DNA of 37,809 bases from Shimia sediminis (GTDB lineage Bacteria > Pseudomonadota > Alphaproteobacteria > Rhodobacterales > Rhodobacteraceae), in the NCBI RefSeq assembly GCF_003990645.1, contig NZ_RYZK01000018.1, positions 1 through 37,809 of the forward strand. Reading direction: 5' to 3'. Below are positions 17,440 to 26,016 of this stretch, one piece after another; position 1 is the first letter of the stretch, and each line of letters opens with the position of its first letter. The notes under the pieces were generated by a model that did not search any database, was not told the DNA's origin, and saw nothing but the letters and a program-made list of their open reading frames with translations. Made by a program: the position numbers and the translations under genes.

Positions 17440-18423
17440 CTATTTTGCGGCGTTATAGGCGTCGAGCGCTGCGGCACCCGCATCCCCGGCATTGTCGGCC
17501 CATTCCTGTGCCATCGTCGTACCGATTTCCTGGAACGAGGCGGCCAGTTCCGCCGATGGTGCAGACACCGTCATGCCGTTCTCGGCCATTGTGGCGTTAT
17601 ACCCGTCAGTCACACCTTCCACAGCATCCCAGACATCGGCTTCCGCCTTTGCAGCGGCCTCCATGACCACTTTTTGCGTGGCTTCGTCAAGGCCGTTCCA
17701 GGCGTCCAGATTAACGATCACGGCGCTTTTCGGCATCCAGGCGTTCACGGTGTAGAAGTGATCGGCATAGTCCCACATCTTTTGGAACACTCCGATGGCG
17801 CCCGATCCCATCATGCTATCGGCCACGCCTGTGGAAAACGCCTGACTGATCTCGGTCGCTTCGGTCTTGGTCGGCGTCGCACGCATCAGCACCGCAAGGC
17901 GTGAGGTATTGGCATCCGCAGCGCGGAACTTGGCACCATCCATATCCGCCATGGTTTCAATCGGATTGGCCGAGAACAGCCCCTGCGGTGGCCAAACCGG
18001 CATGAACAACAGTTTCATGCCGCGCTCTTCCAGTGCTGCCTCGATCGCGGGTTTTGAGGCCTGATACAGCGCCCATGCCTCATCAAAATTGGTGGCGACA
18101 AATGGTACAGTGTCGAGTCCAAAGATCGGATCTTCCTTGGCATGCGCCCCCATGTACCGGCCACCGATGGGGACCTGCCCGGACCGAACGGCGCGCAGAA
18201 TCTCGGACCCTCTATAAAGCGACCCTGCCGGATGCACGACAATCTCAAGAGCACCGCCCGAGTTGGCGGTCACATCCTCGGCAAAGGCGATATAGGATTG
18301 CGAAATGAAGTTCTTGCCGGAATAGGCGGTCGGCATGTCCCACTTTTCCTGCGCCTGAGCCAGTGTCGCCGCCGCAGATATCGCAAGCGCTGTCACGCCA
18401 GTTTTCATGTATGTTCTAGGCAT
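17440..18423 (-). CDS. dctP: TRAP transporter periplasmic solute-binding protein (DctP family)
   Basis: This 327-residue protein has an N-terminal signal peptide with likely cleavage after AQA (about residue 24). The mature part has DctP features: the segment AGSLYRGSEILRAVRSGQV, the interdomain FSANPIETMADMDGAKFRAADAN with the conserved arginine that usually grips a substrate carboxylate, and the hinge-helix region. AGGGAG 7 bases before the ATG fixes the start. The substrate is not readable. It does not closely resemble the ectoine binders TeaA or UehA as I know them. The upstream M24 hydrolase gene is 25 bases away, which links uptake to hydrolysis. Confidence 0.9.
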   Translation of the reverse strand: MPRTYMKTGVTALAISAAATLAQAQEKWDMPTAYSGKNFISQSYIAFAEDVTANSGGALEIVVHPAGSLYRGSEILRAVRSGQVPIGGRYMGAHAKEDPIFGLDTVPFVATNFDEAWALYQASKPAIEAALEERGMKLLFMPVWPPQGLFSANPIETMADMDGAKFRAADANTSRLAVLMRATPTKTEATEISQAFSTGVADSMMGSGAIGVFQKMWDYADHFYTVNAWMPKSAVIVNLDAWNGLDEATQKVVMEAAAKAEADVWDAVEGVTDGYNATMAENGMTVSAPSAELAASFQEIGTTMAQEWADNAGDAGAAALDAYNAAK

Positions 18424-18448
18424 TTTGATCTCCCTGAATGTTTGTGTC

Positions 18449-19672
18449 TCAGTCCACGATCACCAGATCGCGCGGGTATTGTGTCAGCACCTCGCAACCG
18501 GTCGCAGTGACGCGGATACTGTCGCTGATGGCCATGCCGAAATCTTCGCGGAACATGGTCGGAATGATGTGAAAGGTCATGTTTTCCTGGATCATCAGCG
18601 GGTCGTCCGGGCGGATAGCATAGATATGCCCTTCGGCCCAGTTGGGCGGAAAGCCGATCCCGATGCCATAAGCGACCCGGCTTTTGAAATATTTACCCAG
18701 CCCAAGTTTTTCGATCCCGGCCCGGCAGCGCCGGTCGATTTCGCCCGCTGTCTCACCCGGTTTGATCACATCAATCGCGGTTTCCAGAATACCGATCAAC
18801 GCATCAGCCGTTGCCTTATGTTCATCCGTGGGGTTTCCAACCACAGCCGAACGCGACATCATCACGTGATACCGGTCAACGCAGCCCGCGCCCTCAAGCA
18901 AAACTACATCGCCGCGTTCGATCACCTTACGTTTCCACAAGGCAAAACACAGGGCCGAGCGTTTGCCGCTGACCACCATAGGCGGGTGTCCGATATACTC
19001 GCTGCCTGCCGCGATGGACCTCTGATAGAGCGCTGCCGCCACATCATTGTCGGTACGCCCCGGCGCGATGGTTTTTAGCGCCGCATCCATGCCTGCCTCG
19101 ACCGCGCGGGCGGCCTGTCGCATCCGGTCGATCTGAGCCGGGGATTTAACGGGGCGGTGTTGTTCGATCACCCCGTCCCAATCCTGAAACGCAATCGAAC
19201 CCAACGCGGACAGGCGTCTGTAATCGCGGACATTCAGATACCGGGTGCCTGTTTCCAATCCGATCTGACGTGAGCCCAGCCGTTCCAGAAATCCGCAAAG
19301 GACATCGATATGATCCTGCGTGTCCAGTACCGCCTCGACCCCGCCAATGGTTGGCAATGCCAGCGCCATGTCGCGGTTGACGACGCGCGTGATAACGGTG
19401 GGCAACCCTTCATTGGGGATGAACATGCATTGAAAGGTGAAATAGCCGATGGTCTGAAAGCCGGTCAGCCAGAACATGTTCTCGGGATCGAACAGCAAGG
19501 AGCCGTCGAGCCCTCTGGCTGACAGGTCCGCCTGTATCATGTGCAACCGAGCGGCGAAGTCAGAGGCATCAAACGCAAGTTCGCCCGGCCAATGGCCCGA
19601 AGTCTGGGCAGGGGCAGACAAGTCAGTAGCAAGTTCGATCATGGCATGTTCATTCATTATCGACATTGCCAA
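18449..19672 (-). CDS. M24-family hydrolase, ectoine hydrolase (DoeA)/creatinase-like
   Basis: This cytoplasmic pita-bread-fold protein has the creatinase N-domain (LLFDPENMFWLTGFQTIGYF at about 58-77) and the M24 catalytic domain. The usual paired aspartates of metallo-aminopeptidases are not seen in GDVVLLEGAGCVDRYHVMMSR, where E and H appear as in DoeA-like proteins. The C-terminal part (YGIGIGFPPNWAEG, MTFHIIPTMFREDFG) also resembles DoeA. It may therefore hydrolyse a small ring amide or amidine and not a peptide. Start codons TTG 19672, ATG 19666, 19657 and 19642 are all possible, with no clear ribosome-binding site. It heads the operon with the TRAP genes. Dipeptidase activity is the alternative. 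Confidence 0.75.
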   Translation of the reverse strand: MAMSIMNEHAMIELATDLSAPAQTSGHWPGELAFDASDFAARLHMIQADLSARGLDGSLLFDPENMFWLTGFQTIGYFTFQCMFIPNEGLPTVITRVVNRDMALALPTIGGVEAVLDTQDHIDVLCGFLERLGSRQIGLETGTRYLNVRDYRRLSALGSIAFQDWDGVIEQHRPVKSPAQIDRMRQAARAVEAGMDAALKTIAPGRTDNDVAAALYQRSIAAGSEYIGHPPMVVSGKRSALCFALWKRKVIERGDVVLLEGAGCVDRYHVMMSRSAVVGNPTDEHKATADALIGILETAIDVIKPGETAGEIDRRCRAGIEKLGLGKYFKSRVAYGIGIGFPPNWAEGHIYAIRPDDPLMIQENMTFHIIPTMFREDFGMAISDSIRVTATGCEVLTQYPRDLVIVD

Positions 19673-19683
19673 GCAGTTTGCGA

Positions 19684-19703
19684 TTGAATTAGTATAATTT
19701 CAA
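19684..19703. promoter_or_regulatory. Candidate LysR operator between M24 gene and lysR
   Basis: The 65-base divergent gap contains TTGAATTAGTATAATTTCAA, an inverted repeat (TTGAA-N10-TTCAA) around an AT-rich core that includes TATAAT at 19693-19698. Its shape and place fit a LysR-type T-N11-A operator overlapping a promoter. This is inference from pattern and position only. Confidence 0.45.
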
Positions 19704-19737
19704 ATAACTTGTTTTACCCCCAAGCAGAGAAAAAGTT

Positions 19738-20661
19738 ATGAATGCACGGCAAGTCGAGATTTTTCGGATGGTTATGCTGACCGGGTCGGTAACAGAATCC
19801 GCAAAACGCCTGCATGTCAGCCAGCCTGCAATCAGCAAACAGTTGCGTTTGTTAGAGGACGACGTGGGCTTTACCCTGTTTGGTCGCAACGGAAACCGCC
19901 TGCATCCCACAGATGAGGCCAACGCCCTGTTTGAGCAGGCCGAGATCCTGTACCGGGGTCTGGATCAGCTGGATCGGTTCGCCGAGGATCTGCGCGAAAG
20001 CCGGCGTGGGATGCTCAGCGTAGCCGCAATGCCGCTGCTCTCACAAGGCTGGTTACCACGCACAACAGCGAATTTTCTACGAGACAGGCCGGATGTTTCG
20101 CTGTCACTGGTCGCGCGTAGCACCGACTGGATCGCCCGGTCCGTTGCCGCCGGACGCTCTGATCTGGGTTTGGGCCTTTTCCGTAAGGATGAGTTGGGGG
20201 TCATACAAACCCCGTTATTGCAATTGCCCCTGGTCTGTGTGTGCCCCAAGGGGCATCCGCTGTGCGGGCGCAAGCGCATCGAGATTGACGATTTGGCGGG
20301 TTACGATCTGATCGCGCCTTCGAATTTCGACCCTTTGCATCTGGCATTGCCGCATCCTTTGTCCCAACTGATATCGTCTCAGCGGCGCCGGTTAGAAGTG
20401 TTTACAACCCAAACCGCGCTGGAACTTGCCATGAATGGCGCTGGTGTGGCTATCGTGGACGCGATGACTGCGCTTGAAAGGCCTTCGGACACAGTCGTCG
20501 TGCGCCCTCTGGACCAGAATTTCGGCTTTGACATCGTGCTGATGACTCCAAGACACAGATCTCATTCGCGACTGGTAAAGTCTATGCAGCAACAGCTCGT
20601 GACCGATGCGCTCAGCGCTCAGGAACGCGCGTTTCAGTATGTAGCTGCGTGCGAAGCATAA
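19738..20661 (+). CDS. LysR-family transcriptional regulator
   Basis: This 307-residue protein has an N-terminal winged helix (MNARQVEIFRMVMLTGSVTESAKRL, VSQPAISKQLRLLEDDVGF) at residues 1-60 and a two-lobed effector-binding domain from about 90 to 295. It is divergent from the M24-TRAP operon and 87 bases upstream of the gamma-glutamyltransferase-like gene, so it probably controls one or both. The ATG is preceded by a weak purine-rich AGAGAAAAAG. The effector is unknown and is likely a compound taken up by the adjacent TRAP system. Confidence 0.88.
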   Translation: MNARQVEIFRMVMLTGSVTESAKRLHVSQPAISKQLRLLEDDVGFTLFGRNGNRLHPTDEANALFEQAEILYRGLDQLDRFAEDLRESRRGMLSVAAMPLLSQGWLPRTTANFLRDRPDVSLSLVARSTDWIARSVAAGRSDLGLGLFRKDELGVIQTPLLQLPLVCVCPKGHPLCGRKRIEIDDLAGYDLIAPSNFDPLHLALPHPLSQLISSQRRRLEVFTTQTALELAMNGAGVAIVDAMTALERPSDTVVVRPLDQNFGFDIVLMTPRHRSHSRLVKSMQQQLVTDALSAQERAFQYVAACEA

Positions 20662-20700
20662 CCAAGATTTGGTTTGCTATAGAAATTTCTTGCATTTGGT
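20660..20700 (+). promoter_or_regulatory. Inverted repeats between lysR and the ggt-like gene
   Basis: AACCAA-GAT-TTGGTT at 20660-20674 begins at the lysR stop codon, and a perfect 10-bp palindrome AGAAATTTCT lies at 20691-20700. Both are in the 87-base gap before the ggt-like gene. They could be a weak terminator and an operator or promoter element. There is no T-run after the first. Confidence 0.3.
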
Positions 20701-20748
20701 TATTAATCGCTCACGCATGATGCGCCGCCAGAATCGGAAGGACATGAC

Positions 20749-22566
20749 ATGGAGTTCACCACACGGCCTGACATCACCGGGCATTTTGGGATCGCAAGCT
20801 CAACCCACTGGCTGGCCAGTCAGACTGCGATGCGTATGCTTGAGATTGGCGGTAACGCCTTTGATGCCGCGGTGGCCGGTGGACTGGTTTTACAAGTGGC
20901 CGAGCCACATCTGAACGGTCCTCTGGGTGAGGTGCCCATACTACTGCACCATGCCGACAGCGGCGCGACCCGCGTGGTTTGCGGGCAAGGCCCCGCACCT
21001 GCTGGCGCAACGATTGACACATTTCGCGCACTTGGGATTGACCAGATTCCCGGCACAGGGCTGCTGGCGACAGCTATCCCGGGTGCGTTTGATGCCTGGA
21101 TGCTGATGCTGCGCGACTATGGCACCCTCGATCTGGCAGAGGTGATGCAGCCAGCCATCGACTATGCAACGCATGGCGTGCCGATGACGTTGAAGCTGAT
21201 CAAGTCGATCACGCAGTTGCGGGGGTGGTTTGCTGCCGAATGGCCAGAAAATGCAGCGATTTACCTCGATAATGGGGACGTTCCATCGGCGGATAAGCCG
21301 CTTAAAAACCCCACTCTTGCGGGTATGTATACGCGTATTTTGCATGAGGCGACAGGTGCCGCGCAGGACCGGTCGGATCAGATCGAAGCGGCCCGCAATG
21401 TCTGGAAAACTGGCTTTGTCGCCGAAAGCATTGATCGGTTTTGCCGCACGACCACACATCCGGATGTGACCGGGCAGCGCAATGGCGGGCTGTTGACCGG
21501 TGACGACATGGCGGGCTGGTCGGCCTTTTATGAAGACCCTTTTACTCTGAACTATCGCGGTCACACCGTATGCAAGACTGGACCGTGGGGTCAGGGTCCG
21601 GTGCTTTTGCAGGGGTTGGCATTGGCCGAACAGCTTGAAGATCACCTGCGTGACCCAAACAGCGCTAATTTCTATCACACGCTGATTGAGATCATGAAAC
21701 TGACCTATGCCGATCGGGAAACCTATTACGGTGATCCGAATGTGGTGCAGGTGCCAATGGCGCAATTGCTGGGTCGAGATTACGCGCAAAGCCGCGCAAA
21801 ACTGGTGGGCAATCAGGCCAACAACACCTGGCGACCCGGCGACATCCCAGGATTTGGCCATCCCGTAGACTATCACAGCGCAGCCACGAAAGTGTTCGAT
21901 GCCGAGGCGCTGGCCGCGATGGGACTGGGTGAACCGACATCCAAAAGCGATAACGACAGCGGTGATCCGGGGCCCGTCACCGGCGATACCTGCCAAATCA
22001 GCGTGGTTGACCGTTGGGGCAACATGGTGTCAGCCACCCCGTCGGGTGGCTGGATGGAATCCTCACCCGTGATCCCCGAGCTTGGCGTGTGTCTGGGCAC
22101 CCGGCTTCAGATGATGAGCCTGACACCCGACGCGCCAGACGCGCTTTTGCCAGGCAAACGCCCGCGCAGTACGTTGTCACCAACGATTGTTCTGAACGAT
22201 GCAGGCAAACCATACATGGCGCTTGGCACACCAGGTGGCGACAAGCAGGATCAATGGCAACTGGCGTTTCTGGTCCGTCATCTGCTTTGCGGCATGTCCC
22301 CACAGCAGGCCAATGATGCGCCCGGGTTCAGCTCAACCCATTGGCCCGGCTCATTTTACCCGCGCAACGCCGAGCCCGGACATATGAAGATCGAAGCCCG
22401 CAATAGCCGCGAGACGGTCGCCGCACTGACCGCACGTGGCCATGTTGTCACCACCGCACCGCCTTGGTCGGAAGGGTGGATTTGCAGCGCCATGATCACC
22501 TCCGAGGGAACGTTGTGTGGGTCTGCCAGCGCCAGAGGGATGCAGGCCTATGCGATTGGGCGATGA
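20749..22566 (+). CDS. ggt: Gamma-glutamyltransferase-family N-terminal nucleophile hydrolase
   Basis: This 605-residue protein of the GGT family normally self-cleaves before a threonine nucleophile. The expected site is TGDTCQISVVDRWGNMVSAT at about 411-430, with T414 as nucleophile. The ending GTPGGDKQDQWQLA, with a later SEGWICSAM, is in place. Two things are unusual. There is no signal peptide, so the enzyme should be cytoplasmic. The region that in canonical GGT carries the substrate-binding arginine (FREMAPA in E. coli) reads GQGPAPA at 79-85 with no arginine. The substrate may therefore not be a standard gamma-glutamyl compound. AGGA precedes the ATG. It lies downstream of the LysR gene in the same orientation. 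Confidence 0.85.
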   Translation: MEFTTRPDITGHFGIASSTHWLASQTAMRMLEIGGNAFDAAVAGGLVLQVAEPHLNGPLGEVPILLHHADSGATRVVCGQGPAPAGATIDTFRALGIDQIPGTGLLATAIPGAFDAWMLMLRDYGTLDLAEVMQPAIDYATHGVPMTLKLIKSITQLRGWFAAEWPENAAIYLDNGDVPSADKPLKNPTLAGMYTRILHEATGAAQDRSDQIEAARNVWKTGFVAESIDRFCRTTTHPDVTGQRNGGLLTGDDMAGWSAFYEDPFTLNYRGHTVCKTGPWGQGPVLLQGLALAEQLEDHLRDPNSANFYHTLIEIMKLTYADRETYYGDPNVVQVPMAQLLGRDYAQSRAKLVGNQANNTWRPGDIPGFGHPVDYHSAATKVFDAEALAAMGLGEPTSKSDNDSGDPGPVTGDTCQISVVDRWGNMVSATPSGGWMESSPVIPELGVCLGTRLQMMSLTPDAPDALLPGKRPRSTLSPTIVLNDAGKPYMALGTPGGDKQDQWQLAFLVRHLLCGMSPQQANDAPGFSSTHWPGSFYPRNAEPGHMKIEARNSRETVAALTARGHVVTTAPPWSEGWICSAMITSEGTLCGSASARGMQAYAIGR

Positions 22567-22861
22567 TCAGAAAGCGTTGACTGCTATTTGGTAGCGAAAG
22601 GTGAGGAGCGGTCATTCGGGGCAGGTGCAGCGAAATCAACCTTTGTCCCGCGTAGCCGTCGTTCATACTGAGCGCGGCGAATGCCTGGAAAGAGCCCATA
22701 GTTCCAGATACTGCGCCTTGCACAAACAGCCGCGAAGCACCGATTGCCGACCTTGGCGTTGGAAAGCACGGCCCGAAGCCGCCTTTGGGTCGCTATGTTT
22801 TGAATATGTGTCTTAGGCGGTGGGCTTTCAAACGGACAAGCGTTGACACAGAGCTTCGTTC
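22567..22861. other. Intergenic gap between convergent ggt-like and TcuA-like genes
   Basis: This is 295 bases between two convergent genes. Short open frames exist on both strands, but none has a ribosome-binding site, a recognisable motif or tight spacing to a neighbour. No clear terminator hairpin with a T-run was found. It may be decayed sequence. Confidence 0.4.
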
Positions 22862-24337
22862 TTAGGTGCTCGAGGCATGCGCCCCGGCCAGTCGGCCGAA
22901 AACGGATCCGTTGATCAGACCGGTTCCGCCCGGATAGTTGAAGAAGAATACGCCTCCAACCAGTTCGCCCGCTGCAAATAGCCCCGGGATAGGTACCAGG
23001 TCATTGTCGAGCACCTGTGCGCTGTCGGGGTCGATTCTGAGCCCGCCAAAGGTGAAAGTGATCCCACAGCCGACCTGGTAGGCCTCGAACGGGCCTTCGT
23101 CGATGGTGTTGGCCCAATTGGATTTCGGCACAGCCAGCCCATGTGTCGCGCGCCCGTCCTTGACGTTCGGGTCAAACGGCGTGTTGGTGTCGACCGCAGC
23201 ATTGTAGGCACGGATTTCGTCCAGGAAGGCCTTTGGTTCAACACCTTCCAGTTTCTGCGCCAACTCCTCCAACGTCGGGGCTATCACCTTGGTCACGCGT
23301 TTGATGCGATATTCGTCGCGGAGAAGATGGGTGACTTTGGCGTCGAAAACCTGCCAGGCGAACTGATCCGGCTGATCAAGGATCACACGGCCATATTTGG
23401 CATAGGTGTAGTTGCGGAAATCCGCCCCTTCATCGACAAAACGCCGTCCGGTTGCGTTGACCATGATCCCCCAGGGATAGGAATGCTTCTGGAACCCGTC
23501 GCCAACATCCAGATCGCCGAACTCGGGCGCGTTGTAGTCCCAGCCGACCGCATGACAGCCCGACCAGTTGCCATAAGTCGAGGCGCCGACATCCATCGCC
23601 ATCTTGATGCCTTCGCCCGTGTTGAACCGCGAGCCACGCACACGGGCCATCTCCCAGCCGGGTCCAAGATAGCGGGTGCGCATCTCCGGGCTGGCCTGAA
23701 AACCGCCCGCCGCAACAACCACGGATTTGGCCCGCAGATCGTGGGTTTCACCCTTGTGGCGCACCTTGACGCCAGTGACCGCATGACCATCCGTCAGGAT
23801 TTCCACGGCTCGGGTCTCGTATCGGATTTCGACGCCGCTTTCCTTGGCAATCTGGGTATGGGCGTCCACCAATCCGGGCCCGCCGCCCCAGGCCTCCAGC
23901 GTCAGACCGCCCCAGAACTTAAATCGCCCATCGACCTTGAAGGCCTGCCGCCCATAGATCGGCATGAAGCGGATACCCTTGTCGCGCATCCAGTGCATAG
24001 TTTCTCGGGACGTGGTCACCAGCCGTTCACAAAGTGCCGGGTCGGTACGGTAGCGGGTGATACGAAACATGTCGTCAAAGAACTGATCGGTGGTGTAGGT
24101 GCCGAAATCGGTGATGGCGATCTGCTCTTCTGAAAGGTCCGGGCACAGCGCCCTGATATCCTCGACCCCGTCATAGGCAAACCGGATCGCCCCGGCGGTG
24201 TAGCGTGAGTTGCCGCCGTTTTCCGCCTCATCGGAGCATTCCAGCATCAACACGCTGGCCCCGTTTTCCCGCGCCGCGTGAGCTGCGCAAAACGCGGCAT
24301 TACCCGCGCCAATGATGATCACATCCCAGGTTGTCAT
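22862..24337 (-). CDS. FAD-dependent dehydrogenase, TcuA/fumarate-reductase flavoprotein type
   Basis: This 491-residue flavoprotein has an N-terminal FAD motif (IIIGAGNAAFCAAHAAREN at about 7-25, acidic end near 34) and GGNSRYTAGAIR, as in tricarballylate dehydrogenase TcuA and fumarate-reductase-like proteins. It ends with GLFAAGELVGGVFFFNYPGG, then TGLINGSVFGRLAG, the second FAD-binding region. It probably oxidises or reduces a C-C bond next to a carboxylate. No TcuB or other electron-transfer partner is adjacent, so the electron acceptor is unknown. It is the last gene of the MttB-headed operon, 4 bases after the ThDP enzyme gene. Confidence 0.8.
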   Translation of the reverse strand: MTTWDVIIIGAGNAAFCAAHAARENGASVLMLECSDEAENGGNSRYTAGAIRFAYDGVEDIRALCPDLSEEQIAITDFGTYTTDQFFDDMFRITRYRTDPALCERLVTTSRETMHWMRDKGIRFMPIYGRQAFKVDGRFKFWGGLTLEAWGGGPGLVDAHTQIAKESGVEIRYETRAVEILTDGHAVTGVKVRHKGETHDLRAKSVVVAAGGFQASPEMRTRYLGPGWEMARVRGSRFNTGEGIKMAMDVGASTYGNWSGCHAVGWDYNAPEFGDLDVGDGFQKHSYPWGIMVNATGRRFVDEGADFRNYTYAKYGRVILDQPDQFAWQVFDAKVTHLLRDEYRIKRVTKVIAPTLEELAQKLEGVEPKAFLDEIRAYNAAVDTNTPFDPNVKDGRATHGLAVPKSNWANTIDEGPFEAYQVGCGITFTFGGLRIDPDSAQVLDNDLVPIPGLFAAGELVGGVFFFNYPGGTGLINGSVFGRLAGAHASST

Positions 24338-24341
24338 CCGG

Positions 24342-26012
24342 TCAATCCTTCTGTGGGGCCTTGAACAGGTCCTTGCGCAGTGTCATCAGCGCGCCCGGAT
24401 CTATTCTGGCTTGAATAACGGTTGTTTCGTTCGAGGCGATGGCCTGTTGCAGCGCGGAACCCATGCCGCCGGGGCCATCGACCCAGATGCCTTTGCCACC
24501 GCAGAGCTCAGCAAATCTGTCGAAGCGTGGCGATTGGATTTCCGCGCCCAGCAGGCGCCCACCGTAGAACTCCTGCTGATAGGCCTTTTCGGCGCCCCAG
24601 GCCTGATTATCCAGCACGATGATGGTGACCGGCAACTCATGCTGAATGGCCGTCTGGATTTCGATCATGGTGTAGCCCACGGCGCCATCGCCCATCACTG
24701 CCACCACAGGCCGGTCGGGCGCGGCGGCCTTGGCCCCGATGGCAGCGGCCAGGCCAAAGCCGACAAGGCCAAAGTCCAGCGGCGTAATCAGGCTCATCGG
24801 CGCGTAATGGGCCAGCCGGTCGGCAGCCTGCAAGCAGGTGTTGCCGGTGTCCAGCGTCACGATGGCGTCTTCCGGCAATGTGGCACGTATTTCAGCCAGG
24901 GCGCGGCGGGGGTGCATTGGTAGCGTGTCCAGCGCCGCTTCTTCGGCCCGCTCAGCTGCAAGGCTTGCCATGTCCGCCCGGAAAGCTTCGCGCCAAGGAT
25001 CACAGGTCGGACGGGTGACGTAGCCGGTCAATATTTCAGCCGTTAGGCGGGCATCGCCCTGTGCCGCGATCTCGGCGGGGAAGTAGCGGCCGATAGCAGA
25101 CCCTTCAATATCCACATGAGCAATGCGGGTTTCCGCGCCGACATAGTCGTGTGAGTGGAATGTCGAGTTGAAACCCAGCCGAGCACCCAGCACCACCATG
25201 ACGTCGGCCTCTTTGGTCAGCCGGCTGGCCACCCGGTTGCCGCGCGGTCCGGCTTGGCCAGCAAACCACGCATGGCCGTGCCGCATCACATCAGCGTGGC
25301 CCGTCGATGCTACGACCGGGACTTCCAGCTTGTCGACCAAGACCGTCAGGGCCTCGCGCCCTGCGCCCCATTTGAATCCACCACCGGCAAAGATCACGGG
25401 GCGTTCGGCCCGCGCGAGCAACTCGGCAATCGCGGCGATGTCAATCTCCACCGCCGGACCGGCTCGGGCGATGTTTATTGGTGCGGGGACGAACTCCGGT
25501 ACGTCGGCGGCAAAAAGATCGCGCGGGACGTGCAGCACCACCGGCCCGCGCCTTCCCGTGTTGGCCAGACGGATCGCGTCTTCCAGCATGGGCGCCAGAC
25601 GCGACGGGTCCGTCACCATGAGCGATCGTTTGCAGATCGGTGCGAACAATGCCACCTGATCAACTTCCTGAAACGTATCTTTCGCCTGATCTGCGCGGGT
25701 AATGGCACCAGCAATCACCACAAGCGGTGAATAGGCCAGATGCGCCTCTGCAACGGCTGTCACGATATTCACGACGCCAGGACCTGCTTGCGCGCCCAGC
25801 ACCACACCGGGCTTGCCAGTCATCCGCGCCCAGGCATCGGCCATGTGCCCGGCGGCCCGTTCGTCGCGGGCGCCGACATAGGCGATTTCGCCGCCCCTAT
25901 ACATCGCGTCGTAAAGCTCCAGCATCGAGCCGCCCAACAAACCGAACACGGTGTCGATGCCGTTGGCTTTCAAAACGCGGTAAACGGCTTCGCCGCCATT
26001 TATGGTCGTCAT
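24342..26012 (-). CDS. Thiamine-diphosphate-dependent enzyme (acetolactate-synthase-like)
   Basis: This 556-residue protein has the three-domain fold of the ThDP decarboxylase/synthase family. E51 (ARDERAAGHMADAW) is the cofactor-activating glutamate. FQEVDQVALF is typical of the acetohydroxyacid-synthase group, and the ThDP/Mg motif runs from GDGAVGYTMIE (441 on) to the DN at about 468-469. The frame is open to ATG 26090, but ATG 26012 has GAGGAG at good spacing and begins the conserved fold, so I place the start there, 4 bases after the upstream stop. The reaction is likely a 2-oxo-acid decarboxylation or acyl transfer. It lacks features I would need to call it acetolactate synthase, Xsc or oxalyl-CoA decarboxylase. 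Confidence 0.82.
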   Translation of the reverse strand: MTTINGGEAVYRVLKANGIDTVFGLLGGSMLELYDAMYRGGEIAYVGARDERAAGHMADAWARMTGKPGVVLGAQAGPGVVNIVTAVAEAHLAYSPLVVIAGAITRADQAKDTFQEVDQVALFAPICKRSLMVTDPSRLAPMLEDAIRLANTGRRGPVVLHVPRDLFAADVPEFVPAPINIARAGPAVEIDIAAIAELLARAERPVIFAGGGFKWGAGREALTVLVDKLEVPVVASTGHADVMRHGHAWFAGQAGPRGNRVASRLTKEADVMVVLGARLGFNSTFHSHDYVGAETRIAHVDIEGSAIGRYFPAEIAAQGDARLTAEILTGYVTRPTCDPWREAFRADMASLAAERAEEAALDTLPMHPRRALAEIRATLPEDAIVTLDTGNTCLQAADRLAHYAPMSLITPLDFGLVGFGLAAAIGAKAAAPDRPVVAVMGDGAVGYTMIEIQTAIQHELPVTIIVLDNQAWGAEKAYQQEFYGGRLLGAEIQSPRFDRFAELCGGKGIWVDGPGGMGSALQQAIASNETTVIQARIDPGALMTLRKDLFKAPQKD

Positions 26013-26016
26013 GGGG

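Noticed and set aside
22584-22816. Short frames on both strands between the ggt-like and TcuA-like genes
   Set aside because: No start signals, overlapping each other on opposite strands, no family resemblance.
24342-26012. Acetolactate synthase large subunit (IlvB) or sulfoacetaldehyde acetyltransferase (Xsc)
   Set aside because: ThDP motifs are shared, but there is no small regulatory subunit gene or Xsc-type N-terminus, and the operon does not fit branched-chain or taurine metabolism.
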